DNA of 64,000 nt from positions 186,001 to 250,000 of the forward strand of contig NZ_QOVG01000002.1 of the NCBI RefSeq assembly GCF_010119615.1, read 5' to 3'. This DNA comes from Pseudoxanthomonas gei. Its GTDB lineage: Bacteria > Pseudomonadota > Gammaproteobacteria > Xanthomonadales > Xanthomonadaceae. Positions 47,400-55,771 of the stretch are shown here, piece after piece (position 1 is the stretch's first letter; each line of letters begins with the position of its first letter). A program made the position numbers and the translations under genes. A model generated the notes under the pieces. It had not been told where the DNA came from, made no database searches, and saw only the letters and a program-made list of their open reading frames with translations.

Positions 47400-47439
47400 G
47401 TGCCGTTGGCGGGAACTCGCGTATCTCAAACGGGATTTT

Positions 47440-47460
47440 GTGGAAGGGGCTTCAGCGCCT
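47440..47460. repeat. Decayed family B REP copy after tkt
   Basis: GTGGAAGGGGCTTCAGCGCC keeps the GTGG head and most of the hairpin, with three differences from the family B consensus GTGGGAGGGGCTTCAGCCCC. It is the outermost repeat of the group around the RAYT gene. Confidence 0.6.
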
Positions 47461-47504
47461 CACAACCGATCGGCATGAGTGATCGCAGCGTGCATAGGGT
47501 TTTT

Positions 47505-47568
47505 GTGGGAGGGGCTTCAGCCCCGACGAACGCAGCGGGATGAGCGTCGGGGCTGAAGCCCCTCCCAC
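47505..47568. repeat. Family B REP pair upstream of the RAYT gene
   Basis: Perfect 24-base inverted arms (47505-47528 and 47545-47568) with a 16-base spacer. Each arm has the GTGG head and a 6-bp hairpin GGGGCT/AGCCCC around TC. It lies 88 bp before the RAYT start. Confidence 0.93.
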
Positions 47569-47656
47569 ACTCTCCTGTTAGATAAGAGGTTCTTCCGACA
47601 GCAGGGCGCGCCATCAGCTGATGGCGCGCAAAGCAGGCAGGCACGAGGATGCGGGC

Positions 47657-48166
47657 ATGAATCTGCAACCGCCCCTGCCCGGATACCAGGCTTTGCGCCG
47701 TGGCCGCTGGTCTGGGCCAGGCCAGGTGTACCTGGTCACCACCGTCACCCACCAGCGTCAAAGACTCTTCCTCGACTGGACTTCAGCATCCCTTGCCTGT
47801 TCGATATTTTCGGATGCGCGCAACTGGGCGGACGCACGCCTGCTGTGCTGGGTGCTCATGCCCGACCACTGGCATGGGTTGGTCGAGCTCGGCAGTCTTG
47901 AATCTCTCGCTGATCTGCTGGGGAGGGTGAAGGGAAAGTCGGCTCGCGCCATCAATCTCGCTGCGGGTCGAACTGGACCGGTGTGGATGCCGGGGTTCCA
48001 TGATCGCGCGCTGCGTCACGAACAGAGCGTTGTCAAAGCAGCGCGATATTTGGTTGCCAACCCCTTACGCGCGGCGCTGGTCGACAGGCTGGGCGACTAT
48101 CCTTACTGGGACAGCATTTGGCTGTCGGCAGAGGATGCCGATGTGCGCTCAGAGCGTCGGGGCTGA
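47657..48166 (+). CDS. REP-associated tyrosine transposase (RAYT, Y1 transposase-like)
   Basis: 169 residues from ATG 47657 (preceded by GAGG); an earlier in-frame ATG at 47621 would add 12 unconserved residues. The HUH motif is MPDHWHGLVEL (His71, His73) and the catalytic tyrosine is expected at Tyr131 in KAARYLVANP. Also typical are GQVYLVTTVTHQR at the N-terminus, LGRVKGKSARAIN and VWMPGFHDRAL. RAYTs are HUH single-strand endonucleases that cut REP hairpins. The last residues (ERRG) and the stop codon are made of REP sequence. The gene is intact and flanked by several REPs. Confidence 0.92.
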   Translation: MNLQPPLPGYQALRRGRWSGPGQVYLVTTVTHQRQRLFLDWTSASLACSIFSDARNWADARLLCWVLMPDHWHGLVELGSLESLADLLGRVKGKSARAINLAAGRTGPVWMPGFHDRALRHEQSVVKAARYLVANPLRAALVDRLGDYPYWDSIWLSAEDADVRSERRG

Positions 48167-48178
48167 AGCCCCTCCCAC
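48155..48178. repeat. Family B REP overlapping the RAYT stop codon
   Basis: Exact reverse complement of the 24-base consensus. The sequence CGTCGGGGCTGA read on the plus strand gives Arg-Arg-Gly-stop for the RAYT gene. Confidence 0.92.
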
Positions 48179-48186
48179 AAAAGCAC

Positions 48187-48213
48187 GGGTATGGGCTGAA
48201 GCTCCCTCCGCAG
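48187..48213. repeat. Decayed family B REP
   Basis: GGGCTGAAGCTCCCTCCGC resembles the reverse consensus with several substitutions, including a lost GTGG head. Confidence 0.5.
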
Positions 48214-48261
48214 CAACTACTTTCGCGACCCGCGCTTCCAAGGCCGCTGGACTGCGCCGTT

Positions 48262-48287
48262 GTGGGGAGGGGCTTTCAGCCCCGACG
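48262..48287. repeat. Family B REP overlapping the acetyl-CoA hydrolase stop codon
   Basis: Consensus with one extra G in the head and one extra T in the loop (GTGGGGAGGGGCTTTCAG...). Read on the minus strand, CGTCGGGGCTGA gives Arg-Arg-Gly-stop for the acetyl-CoA hydrolase gene. Confidence 0.88.
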
Positions 48288-50261
48288 CCTTTCAACTGCC
48301 AGCACATCAACCTGTCGCAGTGCATAGGCCAGCAGCCTCGACTCGATCCTTTGGGCCAGACCCGAAGTCCGTGCCAATCCCATCCTCTGCTGTGCCTCCT
48401 CATCCGCCCGCACCGGTCCGACAACAGCCCGGAATATCGTCGAAACCTTCTTCGGTAGCGTCCCGGTCTGGGCCTTCAACCATCCCAGCGCCTTCGCCAG
48501 CCGCTGCTCCACTTCGGTGAAATCGCTGCCCAGCGGGTAGTCGGGCAGGGTGCCGTCGCTGCGGAACGGGGCCAATGCATCGCGCAGGCGTTGCGGGGTG
48601 TTGCGCGACCACTCGGGTTCGGCGGCGAAGTCCTTGTCGATTTTCCGCGATGCCTTCGCCTGGTCCAGCAGTGGCTGCTGGAAGCGCGCATCACTGATGG
48701 CGGCCATCGCGATCACGCAATCCTCGTCGGTCTGGCCGAGCAGGTCGGCGATGCCGTATTCGTTGACGAAGATGTCGCGCAGGTGGCGGGGGATGGTGGT
48801 GTGCCCGTAGTTCCAGCGCACGCTGGATTCGGCCGCATCGCCTTCGCCGCGTTGCGAGCGGAACATCAGCACGCTGCGCGCATCGTCCAGGGCATGGGCC
48901 ATGGCCACGAAGTTGTACTGGCCGCCCACGCCGGAGACGATGCGCCCGTCTTCCAGCCCGTCCGATACCGCATCGCCCAGCGCCGTGGCCATCATGCAGG
49001 TATTGAAGAAACGCGACCCCACGCGCTGCAGGCGCTCCAGCGATTCGTGGCCGCCGTAGAGCTGGTTGATCTCGCTGATCCGGCGCATGCCGATCGCGCG
49101 GCGCTGGTCGTCGGGAAGGTTGCGCAACCAGTCGTAGAAGGCCGGCGATCCCAGGTAGAAGGCGCCATGCAGGTACTCGCCGTCGCGCTGCAGCCGTGCC
49201 TGGTCGCCGAGGTTGGCGCTGCCATTGGCCAGGCGCTCCATCAGCGCTTCGTCGTCCACCACCTTGCGCCGTATCACCCCTGCTTCGACCAGGCGCTTGA
49301 AGCCTTCGTTGAGCATCTCGCTGCAGCCGTACAGGCCGATGGTGAACGGGGCCATGCCGCCGCTGGCGATTACCGCCGGGTGGTGGGTGAGCTCCGGGTC
49401 CAGCGCGTGCAGGATTTCGCGATACTTTTCGTTGTCGGTATGGCGCAGCGTCAGCGCATGCGACAGCGCGTCGGAAAGCGCACCGATGCCGATCTGCAGC
49501 GTGCCGCCATCGCGCACCAGCGTGCTGGCGTACAGGCCGATGGCGTAGTCGGTGTCGCCCACTGGCTGGCGAGGCATCGCGAACAGCTTCGGATAGGGGC
49601 CGGGCGGGGTGATCACCAGGTCGAAATAGCTTTCCTCCACCGCCGCGGTCCCATCGATCCATGGCAACAGCGGATCGATTTCAGCAACCAGAAAAGGGCG
49701 TGGCAAGCCCAGGGCGCGAATTGCATCCACCGTATCCTGGGTGGTGTCGGTGTTGCATGACATGGAAAGCCTCGCTGCCCTGCCATGCGGCGGATCCGGC
49801 TCACGCGCCACCTTCTGCAGGATTGCATTGGCGCCACGCTGGGCCACGCCTGCCGGGGCCTCGGTGTAGTTGAGGCTGGTATAGCGGCGTTGCGCCTGCG
49901 ACGAATGCAGCAGCGCGCCGGACTGCATGTAGAACTCCTCCACGGTGATGTTGGCCGGCAAAGCATCGCGCTTCAGCGCTTCCACGTAGCGCAGGCGCGG
50001 GAAGTCTTCGCCGAAATGCCGCGAAGCGAATGGGCCCAGGAAGCGGCGTTCCAGCCCCGGCGCTGCACTTGGCGGATCCAGCGACAACGCCGTGTAGATT
50101 TCCAGCCGGCGGGCCGGTTCCTGTTCGATGCGCTGGTACAGCGCGTTGAGCAGCCGGTGCGGCTTGCCGATGCCAAGCGGCGCGGCGATGCGCAGGGTGC
50201 CGGGGATGCGCTTCAGCAGCAGCGAAACGGCTTCGTCAAGATCAGTGAGGTGCATGGTCAT
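48276..50261 (-). CDS. Acetyl-CoA hydrolase/transferase family protein
   Basis: 661 residues, longer than the 430-550 typical of simple family members. The C-terminal CoA-transferase-type domain has GGMAPFTIGLYG, GGQYNFVAMAHALDDARSVLMFRS and VRWNYGHTTIPRHLRDIFVNEYGIADL. An additional N-terminal CoA-transferase-like half is present. Such proteins interconvert acyl-CoA and acid, or move CoA between acids; the direction is not decidable here. Starts at ATG 50261 (ATG 50255 alternative). The last residues and stop come from a REP (see 48262-48287). No neighbour suggests a pathway. Confidence 0.85.
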   Translation of the reverse strand: MTMHLTDLDEAVSLLLKRIPGTLRIAAPLGIGKPHRLLNALYQRIEQEPARRLEIYTALSLDPPSAAPGLERRFLGPFASRHFGEDFPRLRYVEALKRDALPANITVEEFYMQSGALLHSSQAQRRYTSLNYTEAPAGVAQRGANAILQKVAREPDPPHGRAARLSMSCNTDTTQDTVDAIRALGLPRPFLVAEIDPLLPWIDGTAAVEESYFDLVITPPGPYPKLFAMPRQPVGDTDYAIGLYASTLVRDGGTLQIGIGALSDALSHALTLRHTDNEKYREILHALDPELTHHPAVIASGGMAPFTIGLYGCSEMLNEGFKRLVEAGVIRRKVVDDEALMERLANGSANLGDQARLQRDGEYLHGAFYLGSPAFYDWLRNLPDDQRRAIGMRRISEINQLYGGHESLERLQRVGSRFFNTCMMATALGDAVSDGLEDGRIVSGVGGQYNFVAMAHALDDARSVLMFRSQRGEGDAAESSVRWNYGHTTIPRHLRDIFVNEYGIADLLGQTDEDCVIAMAAISDARFQQPLLDQAKASRKIDKDFAAEPEWSRNTPQRLRDALAPFRSDGTLPDYPLGSDFTEVEQRLAKALGWLKAQTGTLPKKVSTIFRAVVGPVRADEEAQQRMGLARTSGLAQRIESRLLAYALRQVDVLAVERRRG

Positions 50262-50421
50262 GGGGGAAGGGTAACGGCGCGCCCTTGAACTGACCATGGA
50301 AAATGCGGATTGCCCCGTGGCAATGGCCCCTTGCGACACGGTCTCCAGCCGCGGACTGGCTGTCGCTGTTGAACTTGTGGCTGGTCAGCCCCCCACAACA
50401 AGCCCGGTCACGGGGGCATTC

Positions 50422-51039
50422 TCAGTCCAGCAGATGCACCGCGTCGGTCAGCCGTTTCACCTCGTCGGCCGAATGGCTGACGTAGATGATTGGCAGGGTG
50501 GTCTCGTCGCGCACGCGCTGCAGGTAGGGGATCAGTTCCTCGCGGCGGGCCTGGTCGAGCATCGACAGCGGCTCGTCCAGCAGCAGCAGGGCTGGTTGCG
50601 AGAGCAGGGCGCGGCCCAGGGCGATGCGCTGGGATTCGCCGCCGGACAGGTTGGCAATGCGGCGTTCGAGCAACGGTTCGATTCCCAGCAGCGCGACCAC
50701 GTTGTCGAAACCGAAGGCCTCGGCCGTGCCGCCCGCATGGCGTCCGTATTGCAGGTTGCGGCGCACGTCGAGGTGCGGGAACAGGCGTGCGTCCTGGAAT
50801 ACATAGCCGACGCGGCGGCGGTGGGCCGGGACGTCGATGCCGCGCGCGCTGTCGTAAAGGCGCTGCCCGTTGATTTCGATGTGGCCGGAGCGTGGCGTCA
50901 CCAGTCCCGCGATGGCATGCAGCACGCTGGTCTTGCCGGCGCCCGAGTGTCCGCTCAGCGCGATCACCCGGGCCGTGTCCTCGACGCGCACGTGGCGCTC
51001 GAAGCTGCCGCGGCGCAGCTGCAGGTCCAGCGACAGCAT
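50422..51039 (-). CDS. modC: Molybdate ABC transporter ATP-binding protein (short form)
   Basis: 205 residues. Walker A is GHSGAGKTS, the ABC signature is LSGGESQRIALGRAL, and Walker B is LLLLDEPLSMLD, followed by SHSADEVKRL. E. coli ModC is ~350 residues because of a C-terminal TOBE/Mop domain that binds molybdate; here the protein ends immediately after the ATPase core (AVHLLD). The start overlaps the modB stop (TGATG). It is the last gene of the run from the persulfide-dioxygenase-like gene onwards. Confidence 0.9.
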   Translation of the reverse strand: MLSLDLQLRRGSFERHVRVEDTARVIALSGHSGAGKTSVLHAIAGLVTPRSGHIEINGQRLYDSARGIDVPAHRRRVGYVFQDARLFPHLDVRRNLQYGRHAGGTAEAFGFDNVVALLGIEPLLERRIANLSGGESQRIALGRALLSQPALLLLDEPLSMLDQARREELIPYLQRVRDETTLPIIYVSHSADEVKRLTDAVHLLD

Positions 51040-51728
51040 CAGTGCACCTCGTCTTCGCGCTGGCGGCGCGCCAGCCATTCGGACAGCAGCAGGGCCAGCA
51101 GCGAAATACCCACCGCCACCATCGCCAGCCGCCAGATGCTGGATTCTCCGCCGGGCACCTGCAGCAGGTTGTAGATCGCGGCGGACAGGGTCTGCGTTTC
51201 CCCGGGAATATTGGAGACGAAGGTGATCGTGGCGCCGAATTCACCCAGTGCCTTGGCGAATGCCAGCACCGCGCCGGCCACGATGCCAGGCCAGGCCAGT
51301 GGCAGGGTGATGGTGTGGAACACGCGCCAGGGACTCGCGCCGAGCGTCGATGCAGCCTGTTCCAAGCGCCGGTCGGTGGCTTCGATGGAAAGGCGGATCG
51401 CGCGCACCATCAACGGAAAACCCATGATTGCGCTGGCCAGCGCGGCGCCGGTCCAGCGAAACGAAAAATCGATTCCGAAGTTCGCCAGGAAGCGTCCAAT
51501 CACGCCCTGGCTGCCGAAGTTCACCAGCAGCACATAGCCCACCACCACCGGCGGCAATACCAGCGGCAGGTGCACCAGCGCATCAACCAGCGACTTGCCG
51601 AAGAAGCGCTTGCGCGCCAGCAGCCAGCCCAGGGCAATGCCGAACGGCAGGCTGGCCAGCGCCGCAGTGAAAGCGACCTTTAGGCTGAGCGCGATCGCGG
51701 TCAGTTCATCGGCGGTGAATGGCGACAT
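51039..51728 (-). CDS. modB: Molybdate ABC transporter permease
   Basis: 229 residues with five or more hydrophobic helices. The ABC permease EAA-like loop reads EQAASTLGASPWRVFHTITLP (about residues 145-165), and GFPLMVRAIRLSIE and AFAKALGEFGATI are typical of ModB/CysT proteins. It forms the membrane channel with ModC on the inside and ModA delivering the anion. It follows modA by 18 bp and overlaps modC by one base. Confidence 0.92.
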   Translation of the reverse strand: MSPFTADELTAIALSLKVAFTAALASLPFGIALGWLLARKRFFGKSLVDALVHLPLVLPPVVVGYVLLVNFGSQGVIGRFLANFGIDFSFRWTGAALASAIMGFPLMVRAIRLSIEATDRRLEQAASTLGASPWRVFHTITLPLAWPGIVAGAVLAFAKALGEFGATITFVSNIPGETQTLSAAIYNLLQVPGGESSIWRLAMVAVGISLLALLLSEWLARRQREDEVH

Positions 51729-51746
51729 GGGTCCGGGTACGCCGAC

Positions 51747-52535
51747 CTACAGCACCTTGAAGCCGTGCTTACGGAAGATCCGGGCCGCACTGGGTGTGGC
51801 CAGCCAGCGGACGAAAGCCGCCGCGCCGGGGTGGCGGCTCGACGCGATGCGCGCCACCGGATAGACGATCGGGGGGTGCGTGTCTTCTGGAAACACGCCG
51901 ACCACGCGTACCTTCGGCTCGGCCTGCGCATCGCTGCCGTAGACAACGCCGAGCGGCGCCTCACCGCGCGCCACCAGCATCAACGCGGCGCGCACGCTTT
52001 CGGCCTCGGCCACGCGCGGCTGCAGCGCAGTCCACGCGCCCAGCGAAACAAAAGAGGCCCTGGCGTATTTTCCTGCCGGGACGCTGGCCACCAGGCCCAT
52101 GGCGATGCGGCCACTGGCGCCCAATCGCGGCAGCAGGTCGACGCCGCGCTGCATTTTCACCGGCCTGACGTCGCCGGCGGCCGGCGCAACCAGCACCAGG
52201 GTATTGCCCAGCAGGTTGCGTCGCGTGGCAGTGTCGACCCGCTTGCGTTGCTGCAGGTAATCCATCCATTCCAGGTCGGCGGAGAGGAACACGTCGGCCG
52301 GCGCGCCCTGTTCTATCTGTCGCGCCAGTGCGGAACTGGCCGCATAGGACACGCGCACCGGCTGTGCGGTTTGCTTCTGGTAGGCGAGGACTGCTTCGTC
52401 CAGCGATTCCTTCAGGCTGGCGGCGGCGAACACGGTCAGCGGCCCCGAAGCATCGGCGGCACGCGCGGCAGGCAGCAGGGCGGCCAGCATCACTGCGCAC
52501 AACAGCAGTCGCATCAGGGTTCCGATGGATGTCAT
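51747..52535 (-). CDS. modA: Molybdate-binding periplasmic protein
   Basis: 262 residues. A signal peptide ([18 protein letters not shown]) precedes the solute-binding fold: [16 protein letters not shown] with the anion-contacting serine, [24 protein letters not shown] and a hinge region with [10 protein letters not shown]. The anion pocket could bind molybdate or tungstate. ATG 52535 overlaps the stop of the upstream sulfite-oxidase-fold gene (ATGA); an internal ATG at 52514 would also give a complete signal peptide. Confidence 0.92.
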   Translation of the reverse strand: MTSIGTLMRLLLCAVMLAALLPAARAADASGPLTVFAAASLKESLDEAVLAYQKQTAQPVRVSYAASSALARQIEQGAPADVFLSADLEWMDYLQQRKRVDTATRRNLLGNTLVLVAPAAGDVRPVKMQRGVDLLPRLGASGRIAMGLVASVPAGKYARASFVSLGAWTALQPRVAEAESVRAALMLVARGEAPLGVVYGSDAQAEPKVRVVGVFPEDTHPPIVYPVARIASSRHPGAAAFVRWLATPSAARIFRKHGFKVL

Positions 52536-53065
52536 GGGGCGCTTACCACGGTAATGGAATGGACTTGCCGGACCCAGCGCGCATCCTGTGACTCGCCGGG
52601 CGCGATCAGGCGGAGCGGGCCGTCTTCCTGGTCCAGTGCCTTGCCATCGCAGCGGTCGACCAGCAACACGCGATGGTTGCCAAGCGTGGGTTCCACTTCG
52701 GCCAGCGAAAACAAGGCGCGGTAGCCATCGCGCGCCGTGACCAGCACGTAGTTGGCGAGACGCGGTCCCCGCAGCGCTTCCGCATCCAGCGCGCCAGCGC
52801 CGCGCAGCAGCACTGCCAGTGGAATGCCTGCGCAGCGCAGGGTCTTTCCGTGCGCCATCGCGGTCACTGACTCGCGCGGCAGCCTTGCCAGGAAGGCGGT
52901 GTCCAGCGATACCACCAGCGGCGAGGCGTGTGTCACGTTGCCGGGCGAAGACGCGTGCTGGTGCAGCGATGCGGTGCTTGCATCACCCTGTGCGGGCTGC
53001 GCCAGCGCCGCCTGCGTGGTCGCCAGCGCGAGTGCGAGCAGGCTGGATCGGAAAGACGGTTTCAT
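52532..53065 (-). CDS. Small sulfite-oxidase-fold (oxidoreductase molybdopterin-binding type) protein
   Basis: 177 residues. A signal peptide ([19 protein letters not shown]) is followed by a domain whose [40 protein letters not shown] and [23 protein letters not shown] segments match the Oxidored_molyb/SUOX-like fold seen in small periplasmic proteins. A full sulfite oxidase is more than twice this size, and I cannot confirm cofactor binding. It lies directly before modA (overlap) and 4 bp after a YeeE half, linking sulfur genes to molybdate uptake. ATG 53065 begins the signal peptide. Confidence 0.75.
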   Translation of the reverse strand: MKPSFRSSLLALALATTQAALAQPAQGDASTASLHQHASSPGNVTHASPLVVSLDTAFLARLPRESVTAMAHGKTLRCAGIPLAVLLRGAGALDAEALRGPRLANYVLVTARDGYRALFSLAEVEPTLGNHRVLLVDRCDGKALDQEDGPLRLIAPGESQDARWVRQVHSITVVSAP

Positions 53066-53069
53066 GGGC

Positions 53070-53486
53070 TCAGCGTACAGGCAGGAACTTGCGGCAGAGC
53101 GCCGAGCCTGCCAGCAAGGCAAGGACGAAGACAACCGCTTCGAGCGTGCCGTGGGCGAGGTTGGCCAGGGCCGGCCCCGGGCAGTAGCCCGCGATGCCCC
53201 AGCCGATTCCAAACAGCGCACTGCCGGCCAGCAGGCGCGCATCGAGGCGTGGCGAGGGCGGATCGGGCAACGCGGCGCCGCTGAAACTGCGTCCGCGCCT
53301 GCGCATCCAGGCGAACGCCGGCGCGCTGACCGCCAGCGCGGCCCCCATCACCAGGGCCAGCGACGGATCCCACTGGCCGGCCACATCGAGAAAGTTCAGC
53401 ACCTTGTCCGGATCGGTCATGCCGGACACGGCCAGGCCCAGGCCGAACAGCAAGCCGGAAACCGTGGCGACCAGCAGCCGGTTCAT
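53070..53486 (-). CDS. YeeE/YedE-type sulfur-transport half protein (second)
   Basis: 138 residues with about four membrane helices. [21 protein letters not shown] at the N-terminus and [17 protein letters not shown] (Cys102) near the C-terminus mark the YeeE/YedE-related half (DUF6691). In thiosulfate transporters such cysteines relay sulfur across the membrane. It overlaps the preceding half by ATGA, so the two presumably form one transporter. Confidence 0.88.
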   Translation of the reverse strand: MNRLLVATVSGLLFGLGLAVSGMTDPDKVLNFLDVAGQWDPSLALVMGAALAVSAPAFAWMRRRGRSFSGAALPDPPSPRLDARLLAGSALFGIGWGIAGYCPGPALANLAHGTLEAVVFVLALLAGSALCRKFLPVR

Positions 53487-53914
53487 GCGATGCCTCCCAC
53501 GGCGTGCCGCAGCACGAAGACCGTCAGCATCGCGCAGGCCATGAACACGACCACCGCCACCAGTGACCGGCGCGACAGCCGTGCCAGCCCGCAGATGCCG
53601 TGGCCGCTGGTGCAGCCATTGCCCAGCCGCGTGCCAAAACCCACCAGCAGGCCGGCCGCCAGCAGCCACGGCAGGGGGAAATCATTGCGGGGCGAGGGCA
53701 CGCCATGCCCCAGCGCGAACCACAGCGCGGCACCGATGATCATCGACAACAGGAATGCGATGCGCCAGCCGCGGTCGGCGGCCTGCTCCAGTGCCTGGTT
53801 GAGCAGGCCGCTGATGCCCGCGATGCGGCCCAGCGCCGCATACAGCACTGTCGCCGCCAGTCCGATCAGCGCGCCGCCTGCCAGTGCGGTCAGTGGAGTG
53901 AAGGAAGTAGGCAT
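53483..53914 (-). CDS. YeeE/YedE-type sulfur-transport half protein (first)
   Basis: 143 residues with four or more hydrophobic helices. The signature [19 protein letters not shown] contains Cys101 and Cys108 of the sulfur-transport domain. AGGAG six to seven bases before ATG 53914 is strong. It follows the persulfide-dioxygenase-like gene by 10 bp and overlaps the second half. In Xylella and Agrobacterium similar pairs lie with blh in the BigR-controlled hydrogen-sulfide detoxification operon. Confidence 0.9.
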   Translation of the reverse strand: MPTSFTPLTALAGGALIGLAATVLYAALGRIAGISGLLNQALEQAADRGWRIAFLLSMIIGAALWFALGHGVPSPRNDFPLPWLLAAGLLVGFGTRLGNGCTSGHGICGLARLSRRSLVAVVVFMACAMLTVFVLRHAVGGIA

Positions 53915-53924
53915 CGCGCGCTCC

Positions 53925-54788
53925 TCAGAATTTGTCCAGTGGCACTTTCAGGTAACGCAATCCGTTGTCTTCCGCCGCGGGCAGCTCGCCTGCGCGGAGG
54001 TTCACCTGCAGCGCGGGAATGATGATCGCCGGCATTTCCAGCGTAGCGTCGCGCGCTTCGCGTATCGCAACGAATTCGGCTTCGCTGATGCGTTCGTGCA
54101 CGTGGATGTTGCAACGCTTCTGTTCACCAATCGTGGTTTCACAGGCGAACTCCCGACCGCCCGGTGCGTAGTCATGGCAGACGAATACCCGCGTGGCATC
54201 CGGCAACCCGAACAGGCGTTGGATCGAGCGATACAGCAGCGCGGCATCGCCCCCGGGAAAATCGCAGCGGGCGGTGCCGCCGTCAGGCATGAACAGCGAG
54301 TCGCCGGTGAACAGCGCGTCGCCGACCAGGTAGGCATTGCTGTCGCTGGTGTGGCCGGGCACGGCGATTACGCGTGCCTGCAACGAACCGAGGGTGAAGG
54401 TTTCGTCGGCGCCGAACAGGTGATCGAACTGCGAGCCGTCCACCGGGAACTGCGCGCCCAGGTTGAACACGGGCCCGAAGGTCTGCTGCACCGCGCGGAT
54501 GCCTTCGCCGATGGCCAGTTTCGCATCCGGCAATTGCGCCTTCAGCCAGTGACCGGCGCTGAGGTGGTCGGCATGCGCATGGGTTTCCAGGATCCACGCC
54601 ACCTGCAGCTGCGTATCGCGCACATGGTCGAGCAGTGCCTGGGCCGAGGTGGTGGCAGTGCGCGCCGACTTCGGATCGAAATCCAGCACCGCATCCACCA
54701 GTGCGGCGGCGCCGCTGGCCGGGTCCGATACCACGTAGCTCCAGGTATTGCTGGGCGGGTGGAAGAAGGCCTTTACCTGTGGATTCAT
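53925..54788 (-). CDS. Metallo-beta-lactamase fold persulfide dioxygenase-like protein (ETHE1/Blh type)
   Basis: 287 residues. The metal-binding motif is [11 protein letters not shown] (His70, His72, Asp74, His75), with [26 protein letters not shown] and FVCHDY. ETHE1-like enzymes oxidise glutathione persulfide to sulfite with one iron; the HxHxDH plus neighbouring YeeE/YedE genes favour this over glyoxalase II. ATG 54788 lies six bases after GGAG; ATG 54791 is nearly equivalent. First gene of the seven-gene minus-strand run ending in modC. No BigR-type repressor gene is visible beside it. Confidence 0.87.
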   Translation of the reverse strand: MNPQVKAFFHPPSNTWSYVVSDPASGAAALVDAVLDFDPKSARTATTSAQALLDHVRDTQLQVAWILETHAHADHLSAGHWLKAQLPDAKLAIGEGIRAVQQTFGPVFNLGAQFPVDGSQFDHLFGADETFTLGSLQARVIAVPGHTSDSNAYLVGDALFTGDSLFMPDGGTARCDFPGGDAALLYRSIQRLFGLPDATRVFVCHDYAPGGREFACETTIGEQKRCNIHVHERISEAEFVAIREARDATLEMPAIIIPALQVNLRAGELPAAEDNGLRYLKVPLDKF

Positions 54789-54873
54789 CATGTTCTCCCG
54801 CATGCAGGAATCTTGGCGACGGCGCGCACCTGGACAGGACCCCCAGCCGGCCGCCGCTTGTGCGGACCAGCTG

Positions 54874-55716
54874 TCAATTCACCAGCGTCGCGTTCAACAG
54901 GTCCGCAAGACGCTTGGCCGCAATCTCCACCTGTCGCTCGGCGAGCGGACGCTGCGCATCCAGGTAGCGATGGTCCAGCCTGTGTCCCTTGGGGTACAGG
55001 CGATGCGCGTCGATCAGCTTGCAGGCTTCCATCGACCAGTCCGCCGGCCTTGGGGACTTGCCGATGTTCTCCGGCGGCCACGGGCGCGTGCCCAACCGCT
55101 CGGAATAACCATCCGCCGTCAGGCCTGCCGACGCGAGCACGTAGTAGTCCCAGATGGAATGCAGGTTGGTTCCCATCACCCCGTCCACATACTTGCTGGC
55201 CAGTTCGCCGGTAGGGACCAATGGCGTGCGCAGGCTGATCTGGTAATCGTTGCCGCCCTTGTCCTTGTAGTTGCTGTTGTGCAGCGGCTGGTGCGCGTCG
55301 CCGACGAAATGCACAAGGAATTTCAGCGCGTCACGCCGGACGGCCACGGGCTGCGTGCGGTCGGCCAGGATCAGGCGCTGGCGCTCGATCTGGCCGACCA
55401 CGCAGTTGCCGTCGGGGCAGTCGCGTGGCGGCTCGTAGGTGCAGGTCCTGGCAGGAAAATTGACGTAGTGCCAGCGATCGCTGCCGGGATAGGCTTGCGG
55501 GTCGTCCTTGCGCAGCGTGTCGGCCCAGGACGCGATGCCGGCCAGGCTGGGCTCGGCTTCGCCCTGCAGTAGTCCGGCAACCTGCGCGTTGGCCGCTGCA
55601 GTCAGGTGGCGCTGGGCGAGTTCGCCGACAAGTCGATGACCCAGGTTGGACCAGGCCATGGCTGGCAGCGGCAACAGGAAAATGCAGGCAATCAGTAAGG
55701 CAGGGAGTCGGATCAT
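54874..55716 (-). CDS. S1/P1-type nuclease, secreted
   Basis: 280 residues. Signal cleavage after AMA would leave Trp22 as the first residue of the mature protein (WSNLGHRLVGELAQRHL); in this zinc nuclease family that N-terminal tryptophan ligates a zinc. Further ligand segments are WADTLR, WHYVNFP, and FLVHFVGDAHQPLHNSN, followed by NLHSIWDYYVL. It degrades single-stranded nucleic acids outside the cytoplasm. ATG 55716 starts the signal peptide. Minus strand, downstream of ompW-like gene and upstream of the sulfur genes, with 85 bp spacing to the next gene. Confidence 0.92.
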   Translation of the reverse strand: MIRLPALLIACIFLLPLPAMAWSNLGHRLVGELAQRHLTAAANAQVAGLLQGEAEPSLAGIASWADTLRKDDPQAYPGSDRWHYVNFPARTCTYEPPRDCPDGNCVVGQIERQRLILADRTQPVAVRRDALKFLVHFVGDAHQPLHNSNYKDKGGNDYQISLRTPLVPTGELASKYVDGVMGTNLHSIWDYYVLASAGLTADGYSERLGTRPWPPENIGKSPRPADWSMEACKLIDAHRLYPKGHRLDHRYLDAQRPLAERQVEIAAKRLADLLNATLVN

Positions 55717-55771
55717 GCAGTGGATTCTACCCGGCATGATCCGTACACCCGATGACGCGCGGCAGCGGGGA

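Larger units (their letters stand above)
47440..48287 (+). mobile_element. RAYT gene flanked by its REPs (REPtron)
   Basis: The RAYT transposase gene at 47657-48166 is bracketed by family B palindromes (GTGGGAGGGG...): a decayed copy at 47440, a perfect pair at 47505-47568, a complete copy overlapping the gene end at 48155-48178, a decayed copy at 48187-48213 and another at 48262-48287. This is the arrangement known for RAYTs, which are single-copy housekeeping-like transposases that mobilise REPs rather than themselves. No terminal inverted repeats of an ordinary insertion sequence and no target duplication are seen. Confidence 0.85.

Noticed and set aside
47505-47568. Simple rho-independent terminator after tkt
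   Set aside because: No U tract follows, and the same arms recur around the RAYT gene and inside valS, so it is a repeat element, although it may incidentally terminate transcription.
53925-54788. Glyoxalase II (hydroxyacylglutathione hydrolase)
   Set aside because: The surrounding YeeE/YedE genes and overall pattern fit ETHE1/Blh persulfide dioxygenases better.
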